In this document: positions 17,098-26,262 of the stretch, one piece after another
Layout: every line of letters begins with the position of its first letter
Position numbering within the stretch: position 1 is the first letter of the stretch
Source of the DNA: Streptomyces sp. NRRL WC-3618
Lineage (GTDB): Bacteria; Actinomycetota; Actinomycetes; Streptomycetales; Streptomycetaceae
Reading direction: 5' to 3'
Length of the DNA stretch: 45,984 bases
Assembly (NCBI RefSeq): GCF_001280005.1
Contig: NZ_LGDW01000458.1
Span: 1 to 45,984, forward strand
Notes under the pieces: generated by a model
Database searches by the model: none
What the model was told of the DNA's origin: nothing
Seen by the model: the letters and a program-made list of their open reading frames with translations, nothing else
Program-made: the position numbers and the translations under genes

Positions 17098-18180
17098 ATG
17101 ACCGACCAGTTCACCGTCTCCTTCGATTCCGGTGCCGAACCGTCCACCGCCCGGGTCGGGGGTAAATGCGTCGGTCTGCTGACGATGACCGGCCGCGGGA
17201 TACGGGTGCCGCCCGGGTTCGCGGTGACCACCGATGCCTTCGCCGCCGCGCTCGACGGCGGCGGCCTTCGCGCGGAGATCCGTTCCGTCCTCGCCGGGCT
17301 CGACCGCTCCGACCCGGCCGACACCGAGAGGCGGGCCGCCGAGGTCCGCGGACTTGTCACCGACCGGCCCGTGCCGCCCCCGGTCGCGAGGGCCGTCGCC
17401 GCGGCCTACCGGGTCCTCGGGGCGGCCGGGGACGTCCAGGTGGCCGTACGGTCGAGCGCCGAGACGGAGGACCTGCCGACCATCAGCTTCGCCGGGCAGT
17501 ACGACACGTACCTGGGGGTCCTCGGGGCCGACGCCGTTGTCGACGCCGTACGCCGCTGCTGGGCGAGCCTGTGGACGGCGCGGGCGATCACCTACCGCGC
17601 CGCGGGGGGTGTGCCCGAGCGGGGGCTGAGAATGGCGGTCGGCGTGCAGAGAATGGTCGACGCCCGCACGGCTGGTGTGGCCCTGACCGTGAACCCGGCC
17701 GACGGCGACCCGTCGAAGATCGTCATCGACGCCGCCTGGGGACTCGGCGAACCGCTGGTGTCCGGCGAGGTGACCCCCGACAACTACGTCGTGGACAAGG
17801 TGCTGCTCCTTCCCGTGAAGACGACTCTGTCGCCGCAGCACCACGAGCTGGTCGTCGCTCCGAACGGGCACGGTCTCCTCCGGCGTGCGGTCGAGGATGG
17901 CCGCCGCAGGAGGGCATGCCTGGGGCCCGCCGAGGTCACCGCCGTCGCCGAGCTGGCCAAGAGAGTCGAGCGGCACTACGGCTGTCCGCAGGACATCGAG
18001 TGGGTCATCGCCCGTGACGCGCCCCAGCTCCCGGACGGCGGCCCCCGCGTACTGCTGCTCCAGACACGGCCCGAGACGTTCTGGAGTCGCCGACCACGGG
18101 CGAAAGCCGCGGTGGTGCCCGGGGCGGGCGTCTCCAGCATCGCCGACACCATGCTCGGACTCGGGACCCTCCCGAGCTGA
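17098..18180 (+). CDS. PEP/pyruvate-binding (ATP-grasp) subunit of a split PEP-synthase-like phosphotransferase
   Basis: A 360-residue protein corresponding to the N-terminal ATP-grasp part of PEP synthase (PPDK_N). Motifs match in order: Lys23 in GGKCVG, Arg118 in VRSSAETEDLPTISFAGQYD, the QRMVDARTAGVALTVNP block, AAWGLGEPLVSGEVTPDNYV and the terminal DIEWVIARD with LLQTRPET. This domain binds ATP and transfers a phosphoryl group to a swivelling histidine, which here is on the next gene's product. The ATG at 17098 (MTDQFTV) follows GGGGAG and is preferred to the in-frame ATG at 16999. Size (about 38-40 kDa) and pairing resemble the beta subunit of phenylphosphate synthase; rifampin phosphotransferase, by contrast, is one chain. 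The acceptor is unknown. Confidence 0.85.
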   Translation: MTDQFTVSFDSGAEPSTARVGGKCVGLLTMTGRGIRVPPGFAVTTDAFAAALDGGGLRAEIRSVLAGLDRSDPADTERRAAEVRGLVTDRPVPPPVARAVAAAYRVLGAAGDVQVAVRSSAETEDLPTISFAGQYDTYLGVLGADAVVDAVRRCWASLWTARAITYRAAGGVPERGLRMAVGVQRMVDARTAGVALTVNPADGDPSKIVIDAAWGLGEPLVSGEVTPDNYVVDKVLLLPVKTTLSPQHHELVVAPNGHGLLRRAVEDGRRRRACLGPAEVTAVAELAKRVERHYGCPQDIEWVIARDAPQLPDGGPRVLLLQTRPETFWSRRPRAKAAVVPGAGVSSIADTMLGLGTLPS

Positions 18181-18245
18181 GCGGTCCGAGCCCCAGCCCC
18201 GGTCACCGGTCACCAGTCACCACGGACCCGACGAAGGGACCTCGT

Positions 18246-20084
18246 ATGGCGACCCAGGAGCGCCGCACCTCGTCCGGACAGCGCACGAGCTTCCCCAGCC
18301 CCTACGAGCAGCCCGCGCCCGAAGGAGCCGAGGACTGGCGGAGCCTGTACCCGTACAACGTGCTCTTCCAGCCCGAGCGGCGGGCCGTCGAGGAGGCGAA
18401 GTTCTGGTTCTGCGACAGCCAGCACTGGCCCTCGGTGCTCAAACCGTTCGAGACGATCGGCCCCGAACTGGCGACGAAGTGCCTGGGTCAGTTCAACACC
18501 CGGTACTTCCTCGTGCCGCCCGCCAACGGCGTGGAATGCCGCATCCACCAGGGCTACGTCTACCAGAACCCGGTCACGGTGGAGCCGGACGAGGCGGCGG
18601 CGAGGGTGCCGGAGTTCCTCCGGCGCGCCGGGTACTACTTCGAGCACTGGGACGCGCTGCTGGACAACTGGAAACGCAAGGTCCTCGCCACGATCGTGGA
18701 GCTGGAGGCGCTCCGGTTCACCGAACTGCCCGACGTCCAGCCGTACGAGGAGGTCGAGCGCGGCGTCGGGCTGGACGCGGCCGACGCCCTGCTCGGCGGA
18801 TACGACAGGCTGCTGGCGCTGTGCCACCGGGCCTGGCAGTACCACTTCGAGTTCCTCAACATCGGCTACGCGGCCTACCTGGACCTCTTCCGGGCGTGCG
18901 GACAGTGGTTCCCCGGTATCCCCGACCAGGCCGTCACGATCATGGTCCAGGGCGTGGACCTGGAACTGTTCCGTCCGGACGACGAGTTGAAGCGACTGGC
19001 GAAGCTCGCCGTCGAACTGGGCCTGGACCACGTGCTGACCGTCCCCGGCCCCGGACAGCACACCCTCGCCACCGTCGCGTCGGCGCCGAGGGGCCGGGAC
19101 TGGCTGGACGCCTGGGAGACGGCCCGCGACCCGTGGTTCAACTTCACCTCCGGCAACGGCTTCTACGCCGACGACCGGTACTGGCGGGACGAACCCGCGC
19201 TGCCCCTGGGCTACATCCGCGACTACGTCCTGCGGCTGCGCCGGGGCGAGTACATCGACCGGCGCGTGAGTGAACTGGTCGCCGAACGGGACCGGGTCAC
19301 CGGCGAGTACGCCGCCCTGCTCGATGCCGCGCAGCGCACGGACTTCGAGGCCAAGCTACGGCTCGCCCGGCAGGTGTATCCGTATCTGGAGAACCACAAC
19401 TTCTACATCGAGCACTGGTCCATGGGCGTCTTCTGGCGCAAGACCCGCCAGCTGTCAGCGCTCCTGCACCGGGCGGGCTTCTGGCCCCGCGAGAACGACA
19501 TGCTGTACCTCACCCGCGACGAGGCCCGCGGCGCCCTGTTCGACTTCGCGTCCGGCTGGGCGCGGGGCAGCGCGCCCATCGGCCCCGACCACTGGCCGCC
19601 CGAGGTGGAACGGCGGCGGCGGATCGTACGCGCCCTCGCGTCCCAGCGCCCGGAACCGGCGCTGAACCGGCCGCCGACGGCCGTCACGGAACCGTTCAGC
19701 ATCATGCTGTGGGGCATCACCAGCGAACGCGTCCGGTCCTGGCTGGCCGACGTCGACACCATGGGCGACCTGGTCGGCATGGCCGCCTCACCCGGACGCG
19801 CGGAAGGCCCGGCCCGCATCGTCCGCGGCCCCGCGGAGCTGGACCTCGTACAGGAGGGGGAGATCCTCGTCGCGCCGGTCACCGCGCCCAGCTGGGCCCC
19901 GGTGTTCGGCCGGGTACGGGCCACGGTGACCGACATAGGCGGGGTGATGTCGCACGCCGCCATCGTCTGCCGCGAGTACGCCCTGCCCGCTGTGACGGGG
20001 ACCGGATCGGCGTCCACCCGTATCAGGACGGGGCAGCGGATCCGCGTGGACGGCACGGCCGGCACCGTCACCCTCCTCGACTGA
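18246..20084 (+). CDS. Swivelling phosphohistidine subunit of the split PEP-synthase-like phosphotransferase
   Basis: A 612-residue partner of the previous gene. The C-terminal 110 residues are a PEP-utiliser mobile domain with the phospho-acceptor His570 in GGVMSHAAIVCREYALPAVT. The first 480 residues are helical and aromatic-rich (NVLFQPERRAVEEAKFWF, YIEHWSMGVFWRKTRQL) and resemble the central region of phenylphosphate synthase alpha and related PEP-utilising enzymes, presumably the acceptor-substrate domain. No C-terminal TIM-barrel PEP domain is present, so PEP or pyruvate is not the acceptor. The ATG at 18246 has GAAGGGA just upstream. It follows the ATP-grasp gene by 65 bp and precedes the HD gene by 36 bp. 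The chemistry (ATP plus a hydroxyl compound giving a phosphorylated product) is inferred from the family. Confidence 0.85.
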   Translation: MATQERRTSSGQRTSFPSPYEQPAPEGAEDWRSLYPYNVLFQPERRAVEEAKFWFCDSQHWPSVLKPFETIGPELATKCLGQFNTRYFLVPPANGVECRIHQGYVYQNPVTVEPDEAAARVPEFLRRAGYYFEHWDALLDNWKRKVLATIVELEALRFTELPDVQPYEEVERGVGLDAADALLGGYDRLLALCHRAWQYHFEFLNIGYAAYLDLFRACGQWFPGIPDQAVTIMVQGVDLELFRPDDELKRLAKLAVELGLDHVLTVPGPGQHTLATVASAPRGRDWLDAWETARDPWFNFTSGNGFYADDRYWRDEPALPLGYIRDYVLRLRRGEYIDRRVSELVAERDRVTGEYAALLDAAQRTDFEAKLRLARQVYPYLENHNFYIEHWSMGVFWRKTRQLSALLHRAGFWPRENDMLYLTRDEARGALFDFASGWARGSAPIGPDHWPPEVERRRRIVRALASQRPEPALNRPPTAVTEPFSIMLWGITSERVRSWLADVDTMGDLVGMAASPGRAEGPARIVRGPAELDLVQEGEILVAPVTAPSWAPVFGRVRATVTDIGGVMSHAAIVCREYALPAVTGTGSASTRIRTGQRIRVDGTAGTVTLLD

Positions 20085-20120
20085 GCGTGCTCACGCCGAC
20101 TCGCGCCGAAAGGAGACGGC

Positions 20121-20819
20121 ATGCCCCCCACACCGCTTCCCGCCATTGCGCTCGCCCCGTCGCTGATTCCCCCGGCGGACGAGGTGCCCGCCCTGGTCCG
20201 CCTGACCGGGGCCGAACAGGAGATCTGGGACAGGGCCCTGCCGTATCTCGACGTACGGGACAACGACGCGCACTCGCTCCACGCCCACGGCCTCGCCCGC
20301 GCGCTGCTGACCGCGATGCCGCAGGCCCGCGCCGGCATCGTGCTCCCGGCGGTCCTGCTGCACGACACCGGCTGGAAGTGCGTCGACCCGGCGCGCATCC
20401 TGCCCGCCCTCGCCCCCGGCTCCCACGACCCCGAGACCGTCCGCAGACACGAGACCGAGGGCGCCGTCATCGCCCACCGCATCCTCAGCGACCTCGGGTA
20501 CCCGCAGGACGTCACCGCGCGGATCATGGAGATCGTCGACGGCCACGACACCCGGCGGCATGCCCTCAACGCCGACGACGCGGTGGTCAAGGACGCCGAC
20601 AAACTGTGGCGGCTCACCCCGCACGGGCTGCGAACCGTCGGCTCCTGGTTCACTCTCGACGCCGAGCAGACGCTGCGCCTGGTCCTGTCCGTCACCTACG
20701 ACCGGCTCCTCACCGAGCCGGGCCGCGTGATCGGCCGGGCGCTGGCCGCCTGCGCGGGGCTCGACAACAGCCCGCGGCGGTCGGGGCCCCGAGGCCAGGC
20801 CTCCGTCGGCGAGCAGTGA
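20121..20819 (+). CDS. HD-domain phosphohydrolase-like protein
   Basis: A 232-residue cytosolic protein with an HD metal-dependent phosphohydrolase domain. The metal ligands are visible as DNDAHSLHAHG (residues 47-57), the HD pair at 81-82 in VLLHDTGWK, His in IMEIVDGHDTRRH, and Asp in VVKDADKLWRL. Such domains hydrolyse phosphate esters or nucleotides. The ATG at 20121 follows AAAGGAGACGG, a strong ribosome site. Its position right after the split phosphotransferase suggests it acts on the same phosphorylated metabolite or resets the system, but that is inference. The next gene starts 15 bp downstream. Confidence 0.82.
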   Translation: MPPTPLPAIALAPSLIPPADEVPALVRLTGAEQEIWDRALPYLDVRDNDAHSLHAHGLARALLTAMPQARAGIVLPAVLLHDTGWKCVDPARILPALAPGSHDPETVRRHETEGAVIAHRILSDLGYPQDVTARIMEIVDGHDTRRHALNADDAVVKDADKLWRLTPHGLRTVGSWFTLDAEQTLRLVLSVTYDRLLTEPGRVIGRALAACAGLDNSPRRSGPRGQASVGEQ

Positions 20820-20834
20820 CCGGACGGGTTGCTT

Positions 20835-23294
20835 ATGGGCATCACGGGCACCACTCTGGACGTTATGGACACGTCGGGCGTCCTCGGACTGGTCGTGACC
20901 GACCGGCGCGGTCTGATCACCGGGTGGAGCCCGGGGGCGGAACGCCTGCTGGGTCACACGGCCGGGGAGGCCGTGGGGCAGCCGGCCGCGGAGCTGCTCG
21001 GGCTGGAGGGCTCCGAGGGCTCCGAGGGCTCCGAGGGCTCCGAGGAACGCCACAGGGCGCTCCCGGTGCGGCACAAGGACGGCAGCCTGCTGACGCTGCC
21101 GGTCTCCAGCTACCCACTGGCCGACGGCGTGGCCGAGAGCGAGACGGGGCCCGGTTCGATCCTGGTGGTCGGCCCGCAGCCGACCGGGTTCGCGCTGAGG
21201 GAACGAGAGGCGTTGACCACGTGGATCCTCGAAGCCTCGCCGATGGCCCTCACCGTCTACGACACCGACCTGCGCTGCGTGTGGCAGAGCGACCGGATGC
21301 GCCGCCTCAGCGGACTCTCCGACGAGGAACGGCGCGGGCGGCGCGTCACCGACGTCCTGGTCGGCCCGGACGCGGCGGAGTGGGAGGAGCGGATACGGCG
21401 GGCCCTGCTGACGGGCGAGGAGCAGGTCGCCGAGATCAAGGGCCGCGTTTCGGCGGTGTCCCCGTCCCGGGTCTTCGGCGTCTCCGCGACGCCGCTGCGG
21501 GACGCGCGGGGCCAGGCACTCGGCGTCTGCACCACCGTGACGGACGTGACCCGGGCCAGCCGCGACCGCGAGCGGCTGGCCCTGCTGAACGACGCGAGCG
21601 TCCGCGTCGGCAGCACCCTGGATGTCACCCGGACCGGCCAGGAGCTGACCGAGGTGGTGGTGCCCCGGTTCGCCGACTTCGCCCGCGTCGACCTGCTGGA
21701 GGTCCTGCTCAGGGGCGACGAGCCCGCCCCCGGGCCCATCGCCGGGGCCGTCCGGCTGCGCCGGATCGCGGAGCTGAACCTGTTCGAGGGTGTCCTGGAG
21801 GCGCAGACCACCGCCGGCGACTTCGACGTCTATCTCGCCAACTCGCCCGCGGCGCTGTGCCTGGCCAGCGGACGCTCGACGATGTACCGGACGGAGGACC
21901 CGGTGATCCAGGCGTGGATAGCCGAGAGCCCGGCCCGCCGGGCGAATGTGGCCCGCCTCGGCGGGCACTCGTGGCTTCTGGTGCCGGTCAGGGCCCGGGG
22001 GACGACGCTGGGTGTGGTGATGTTCTGCCGCACCCTCGAGACCCCCGAGCCTTTCGACCCCGACGACCTCGCCCTGGCCGAGGATCTGGTGGCCCGGGCG
22101 GCGGTGTGTCTGGACAACGCGCGACGGTTCACCCGGGAGCGCACGGCGGCACTCGCGCTGCAGCGAAGCCTGCTTCCGCAGCGGCTGCCGCACCAGTCGG
22201 CGGTGCAGGTGGCCTCGTGCTATCTGCCCGCGTCACCGAGCATCGGGGTGGGGGGCGACTGGTACGACGTGATCCGGCTGTCGGGTGAGCGGGTGGCCCT
22301 GGTGGTCGGGGACGTGGTGGGACACGGGATCCACGCGGCGGCGGCGATGGGGCGGCTGCGGACAGCCGTCCGTACGCTCGCGGACATCGATCCGACCCCG
22401 GACGAATTGCTGACCCGACTGGACGACCTGGTGATCCAGCTGTCCGCGGAGTCGGGGGATGACCGGGACGACGATCCTGCGGCGGACATCGGTGCGACGT
22501 GTCTGTACGCGGTGTACGACCCGGTGTCACGGCGGTGTTCGCTGGCCCGGGCCGGTCATCCGGCACCCGTTCTGGTGGCACCGGACGGTGCGGCCGGGTT
22601 CCTGGATGTCCCGGCCGGGCCGCCGCTCGGCCTGGGTGGTGTGCCGTTCGAGTCGGTGGAGATGACACTGCCGCCGGGGAGTCTCCTGGCGCTGTACACC
22701 GACGGCCTGGTCGAGTCCCGGCAGCGCGACCTGGACGCGGGCCTGAAGGTGCTGCTGACGGCACTGACCGTGCCCGCCGACTCGCTGGGGGACCTGTGCG
22801 ACCACGTGGTGAGGACGGCGCTGCCGGACGGACCCGCCGATGACGCGGCGTTGTTGCTGGTACGGACTCGGGCGCTGGACCGGCAGCGGGTCGCGGCCTG
22901 GGATGTGATGGCAGACGCGGCGGCTGTGTCGCGGGTGCGTTCGGAGAGCGTGCGCAGGATGGTGTCCTGGGGTCTGGAGGAGGCCGCGTTCGTGACCGAA
23001 CTGGTGGTCAGCGAGCTGGTGACCAACGCCATCCGGTACGGCGAGCCCCCGATCCAGCTGCGGCTGATCCACGACGACGTGCTGACCTGCGAGGTCTCGG
23101 ACGCGAGCAGTACCGCGCCGCACATGCGGCGGGCGCGGGTGTTCGACGAGGGGGGCCGAGGTCTGTTGCTCGTCGCACAGCTGACGCAGCGATGGGGGAC
23201 CCGGCAGACGTCGACGGGCAAGACGATCTGGTGCGAGCAGTCCCTGCCGACCGAGATGGGTTCGGTCGGCCCGGAGTCGGTCGAGGCGGCCTGA
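20835..23294 (+). CDS. PAS-GAF-PP2C(SpoIIE)-HATPase multi-domain regulator
   Basis: An 819-residue RsbU/RsbW-type switch protein. Order: PAS domain (about 10-110, interrupted by a Gly-Ser-Glu repeat), second PAS (about 125-240), GAF domain (about 250-425), PP2C/SpoIIE phosphatase (about 440-670; GVGGDWYDVIRL and VVGDVVGHGIHAAAAMGRL hold the metal aspartates, LYTDGLVE the third), and a C-terminal HATPase_c_2 anti-sigma kinase-like domain (ELVVSELVTNAIRYGEPP; GGRGLLLVAQLTQRWG). Such proteins control anti-sigma-factor antagonists by dephosphorylation and phosphorylation. The ATG at 20835 with GGACGGG upstream is chosen; ATG 20865 is possible. Fourth gene of the cassette. Confidence 0.88.
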   Translation: MGITGTTLDVMDTSGVLGLVVTDRRGLITGWSPGAERLLGHTAGEAVGQPAAELLGLEGSEGSEGSEGSEERHRALPVRHKDGSLLTLPVSSYPLADGVAESETGPGSILVVGPQPTGFALREREALTTWILEASPMALTVYDTDLRCVWQSDRMRRLSGLSDEERRGRRVTDVLVGPDAAEWEERIRRALLTGEEQVAEIKGRVSAVSPSRVFGVSATPLRDARGQALGVCTTVTDVTRASRDRERLALLNDASVRVGSTLDVTRTGQELTEVVVPRFADFARVDLLEVLLRGDEPAPGPIAGAVRLRRIAELNLFEGVLEAQTTAGDFDVYLANSPAALCLASGRSTMYRTEDPVIQAWIAESPARRANVARLGGHSWLLVPVRARGTTLGVVMFCRTLETPEPFDPDDLALAEDLVARAAVCLDNARRFTRERTAALALQRSLLPQRLPHQSAVQVASCYLPASPSIGVGGDWYDVIRLSGERVALVVGDVVGHGIHAAAAMGRLRTAVRTLADIDPTPDELLTRLDDLVIQLSAESGDDRDDDPAADIGATCLYAVYDPVSRRCSLARAGHPAPVLVAPDGAAGFLDVPAGPPLGLGGVPFESVEMTLPPGSLLALYTDGLVESRQRDLDAGLKVLLTALTVPADSLGDLCDHVVRTALPDGPADDAALLLVRTRALDRQRVAAWDVMADAAAVSRVRSESVRRMVSWGLEEAAFVTELVVSELVTNAIRYGEPPIQLRLIHDDVLTCEVSDASSTAPHMRRARVFDEGGRGLLLVAQLTQRWGTRQTSTGKTIWCEQSLPTEMGSVGPESVEAA
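21009..21044 (+). repeat. Four 9-bp tandem repeats inside the phosphatase gene
   Basis: The unit GGCTCCGAG occurs four times in a row, coding Gly-Ser-Glu repeats within the first PAS domain. It is a probable site of length polymorphism and keeps the frame. Confidence 0.9.
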
Positions 23295-23419
23295 CCCGGG
23301 CCGCAGCCGGCCCGGCGGACCGGAGCCACGGGCTACGATTTCCGACCGCGACGATCGATGCGACCGGCAGTGGCACCGTCGACGGCGCGGTTGAACCCGC
23401 AGAACCCGCAGTCGAAGAC

Positions 23420-23785
23420 GGGAGGTCCGCAGCGGCGCGGACTGGGCAGATGGTCTTGGCGGCGCTGCCGGTCGGCGGAGGCATCGCGGCGCTGAGTGCG
23501 TCGCACGAGGCGGTGGCCGCGCACCATGGCAACAACTACCTGCCGCTGTGCGAGCGGTACCAAAAGTCGCACCGGGCGGTGCTGTTCGCGCTGGTGGACG
23601 CGATCAGGCTGGAGGCGACTTCCGCGGAGCGGTCGGTGCTGGACGCGCGCGGTGGGGTCCGCGCCCAGCAGGTCGTGCTGCTCGGAGGCGGGATGGACAG
23701 CAGGGCCTTCCGGACGGACTGGCCTGTGGGGACCCGGCTGGATCTGGCCACCGGCGAGGTGGGGCCGAGGCTCTGGCCCTCCTGA
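23420..23785 (+). pseudogene. Chimeric relic: Tn3-family transposase fragment joined to a methyltransferase fragment
   Basis: One open frame holds two unrelated pieces. About 23519-23647 encodes HHGNNYLPLCERYQKSHRAV and LEATSAERSVLDA, which resembles an internal part of Tn3-family TnpA. About 23650-23743 encodes VRAQQVVLLGGGMDSRAFRT and DWPVGTRL, the SAM-binding start of an LCMT/PPM1-type O-methyltransferase (the usual DTRAF motif). It then runs out of homology to a stop at 23785. Neither piece is a functional length. It is probably the scar of a transposition-mediated deletion. The open frame formally extends back to 23192 but overlaps the phosphatase gene there. Confidence 0.65.
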
Positions 23786-23786
23786 C

Positions 23787-23815
23787 CGGTGGGCACCGGT
23801 AAGCGGTGCCCACCG
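23787..23815 (+). terminator. Hairpin terminator after the cassette
   Basis: An 11-bp perfect stem CGGTGGGCACC (23787-23797) with 23805-23815 and a 7-nt loop, just past the relic's stop. It probably ends the four-gene transcript. Confidence 0.75.
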
Positions 23816-23998
23816 ATCGGTGCGGCGGAGGGCCAGGCGGAGGCGCCGGGCTTGCGCGCCGTGTCGTCTGCCTGACACTAAAGGTGACGCGCACCTCATA
23901 CCGAGCAGCCGGGACCGTGCCCGGAAGGCTCTGGGCGAGGCACTCAGGCCCCACGACCCGAGGGGCTGAGGTTCCAGAGAGGTCCAGCGCATGAAAAT

Positions 23999-24033
23999 GC
24001 CTCCCACCCGCGCCGTTTGCGCAGGTGGGAGGC
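23999..24033 (-). terminator. gpmA terminator
   Basis: A 10-bp stem GCCTCCCACC (23999-24008) with GGTGGGAGGC (24024-24033) encloses a GCGC/GCGC stem. On the minus strand it is followed by ATTTT, a short U tract. It starts 14 bp after the gpmA stop. Confidence 0.88.
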
Positions 24034-24046
24034 GTGATCACAAAAA

Positions 24047-24808
24047 TTACTTCTTCTTGCCCTGGTTCTTGACCGCCTCGATCGCCGCCGCAGCCGCGTC
24101 CGGGTCGAGGTAGGTGCCGCCTGGCTTCAGCGGCTTGAAGTCGGCGTCCAGTTCGTAGGACAGGGGGATGCCCGTCGGGATGTTCAGGCCGGAGATCGCC
24201 TCGTCGGAGATGCCGTCCAGGTGCTTGACCAGGCCTCGGAGGCTGTTGCCGTGGGCCGCTACCAGGACCGTGCGGCCGGCGAGGAGGTCGGGGACGATGC
24301 CGTCGTACCAGTACGGAAGCATGCGGACGACGACGTCCTTCAGGCACTCCGTGCGGGGGCGCAGCTCCGGGGGGATCGTCGCGTAACGGGGGTCCGCCGA
24401 CTGGGAGAACTCCGTGCCGTCCTCGAGGGGCGGGGGCGGGGTGTCGTACGAGCGGCGCCAGAGCATGAACTGCTCCTCGCCGAACTCGGCCAGCGTCTGG
24501 GCCTTGTCCTTGCCCTGGAGGGCGCCGTAGTGGCGCTCGTTCAGGCGCCAGCTGCGGTGGACGGGGATCCAGTGGCGGTCCGCGGACTCCAGCGCGAGCT
24601 GGGCCGTGCGGATCGCGCGCTTCTGGAGGGACGTGTGGACCACGTCGGGGAGCAGGCCGGCGTCCTTGAGCAGCTCACCGCCGCGGACCGCCTCCTTCTC
24701 GCCCTTCTCGTTGAGGTTGACGTCCACCCAGCCGGTGAACAGGTTCTTCGCGTTCCATTCGCTCTCGCCGTGGCGGAGGAGGATCAGCTTGTACGGTGCG
24801 TCGGCCAT
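24047..24808 (-). CDS. gpmA: 2,3-bisphosphoglycerate-dependent phosphoglycerate mutase
   Basis: A 253-residue glycolytic enzyme interconverting 3- and 2-phosphoglycerate through a phosphohistidine. The RHG motif with catalytic His13 is in [30 protein letters not shown] provides the conserved glutamate and substrate contacts, and the second histidine is in [14 protein letters not shown]. The flexible C-terminal lysine tail (GKKK) is typical of actinobacterial GpmA. The ATG at 24808 is used. It diverges from the MFS gene and is followed by a clear intrinsic terminator. Confidence 0.96.
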   Translation of the reverse strand: MADAPYKLILLRHGESEWNAKNLFTGWVDVNLNEKGEKEAVRGGELLKDAGLLPDVVHTSLQKRAIRTAQLALESADRHWIPVHRSWRLNERHYGALQGKDKAQTLAEFGEEQFMLWRRSYDTPPPPLEDGTEFSQSADPRYATIPPELRPRTECLKDVVVRMLPYWYDGIVPDLLAGRTVLVAAHGNSLRGLVKHLDGISDEAISGLNIPTGIPLSYELDADFKPLKPGGTYLDPDAAAAAIEAVKNQGKKK

Positions 24809-24981
24809 GCCCCGAGCGTAATAGAACGTCCGGATCGGTCGCTCAGCCGCCCGGCCATCGGACGCATAGGCGAGGTAGAGAGCGACGGTTGACGGGATCT
24901 GCTAATTGAGTGGCCCCCTCGCGCGCCCCGCTCGTAAGGTGTCATCACCGTCCGAGCTGCTTACGTCCGTGGGGGATACCT

Positions 24982-26262
24982 GTGTCACCAGCCGCCCTGA
25001 AACGCGCTGCCCGCGAATCCGTCTCCGGGCTGCCCCGCGAGTTCTGGTGGCTGTGGACCAGCACCCTCGTCAACCGGCTCGGGGCCTTCGTCGCCACGTT
25101 CATGGCGATCTACCTGACCCTCGACCGCGGCTACTCCGCCTCGTACGCCGGTCTCGTCGTCGCGCTGCACGGGCTCGGCGGGGTCGTGTCGTCGATCGGC
25201 GGCGGTGTCATGACCGACCGGCTCGGGCGGCGCCCCACTCTCCTCATCGCGCAGTCGTCCACCGCCTTCTCCGTGGCGCTGCTCGGCTTCGTGCACGACC
25301 CGGTGGCCATCCCGGCCGTCGCCTTCCTCGTCGGCATGGCGAGCAACGCCTCGCGGCCGGCCGTACAGGCGATGATCGCGGACATCGTGCGGCCCGAGGA
25401 CCGCGTCCGCGCGTTCTCCCTGAACTACTGGGCGATCAACCTCGGGTTCGCCGTCTCCGCCGCCGGCGCTGGTTTCATCGCCGAGGTCAGTTACGCCGCC
25501 GGGTTCCTCGTCGAGGCCGGTATGACGCTGGCCTGCGCGGTCGTCGTCTTCGTCAAGCTGCCCGAGTCACGGCCGGCGCACACCACGAAGGAGGAGCGGG
25601 CGGAGGCCTCCGTCGGGCTCGGGACCGTGCTGCGCGACGGGCGCTTCATGGGCGTCGTCGGGCTGTGCTTCCTCGTCGCGCTCATCTTCCAGCAGGGCGC
25701 GCTCGGACTGCCGATCGCGATGGGCGCGGCCGGGTTCACCCCGGCGGACTTCGGGATGGTCATCGCCGTCAACGGCGTACTGATCGTCGCGTTGCAGATC
25801 CCGGTCACCCGGTTCATCGAGCACCGGGACCCCCGCCGGCTGCTCGCCCTCTCGTCCCTCCTCGCCGGGTACGGCTTCGGGCTCACCGCCTTCGCCGGGT
25901 CGGTCGGCGTCTTCGTCCTCACGGTGTGCGTGTGGACGCTGGCCGAGATCGTCAACGCGCCCACGCAGACAGGGCTGGTCGTGCGGCTGTCGCCGGTGCA
26001 CGGGCGCGGTCGCTATCAGGGCATGTACACGATGTCCTGGTCGGTGGCCGGGCTGGTCGCTCCGCTGATGTCCGGGTTCGTCATCGACCACTTCGGCGCG
26101 GAGTGGCTGTGGGCGCTGTGCGCGGTCATCGGGACGGTGGCGGGGGTGGGGTACTGGGCGCTGATGGGGCGGGTGCCGGACGAGGAACCGGCCACGGACG
26201 CCTCCCCGGTGGACGCGGTCCTCGCCGCCGAAGCCGTCACGGGTGCATCCGCGACCCCTTGA
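24982..26262 (+). CDS. MFS transporter (drug-efflux type)
   Basis: A 426-residue major-facilitator membrane protein with about 12 hydrophobic segments. The conserved loop 2-3 motif A appears as GGGVMTDRLGRRPTLL (about residues 74-89), and its half-repeat lies near VTRFIEHRDPRRLL. The family exports or imports small molecules with proton exchange; the substrate is unknown. The GTG at 24982 with GGGGGA 6 bp upstream is chosen over the long N-terminal extension to 24910, which is hydrophilic and unlike the family. Its 3' end overlaps the convergent DUF2000 gene by 26 bp. Confidence 0.87.
   Translation: MSPAALKRAARESVSGLPREFWWLWTSTLVNRLGAFVATFMAIYLTLDRGYSASYAGLVVALHGLGGVVSSIGGGVMTDRLGRRPTLLIAQSSTAFSVALLGFVHDPVAIPAVAFLVGMASNASRPAVQAMIADIVRPEDRVRAFSLNYWAINLGFAVSAAGAGFIAEVSYAAGFLVEAGMTLACAVVVFVKLPESRPAHTTKEERAEASVGLGTVLRDGRFMGVVGLCFLVALIFQQGALGLPIAMGAAGFTPADFGMVIAVNGVLIVALQIPVTRFIEHRDPRRLLALSSLLAGYGFGLTAFAGSVGVFVLTVCVWTLAEIVNAPTQTGLVVRLSPVHGRGRYQGMYTMSWSVAGLVAPLMSGFVIDHFGAEWLWALCAVIGTVAGVGYWALMGRVPDEEPATDASPVDAVLAAEAVTGASATP

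Noticed and set aside
17098..20084. Rifampin phosphotransferase (single-protein resistance enzyme)
   Set aside because: That enzyme is one chain with ATP-grasp, drug-binding and His domains together; here the parts are on two genes and the central region looks like the phenylphosphate-synthase alpha type.
21009..21044. Short regular repeats considered as a CRISPR-like array
   Set aside because: Nine-base units without spacers lie inside a coding gene and encode Gly-Ser-Glu.
23875..23969. A short plus-strand frame ending DRARKALGEALRPHDPRG, considered as a gene tail
   Set aside because: It looks protein-like but has no start, no homologous context I can name and no ribosome site; too weak to call.
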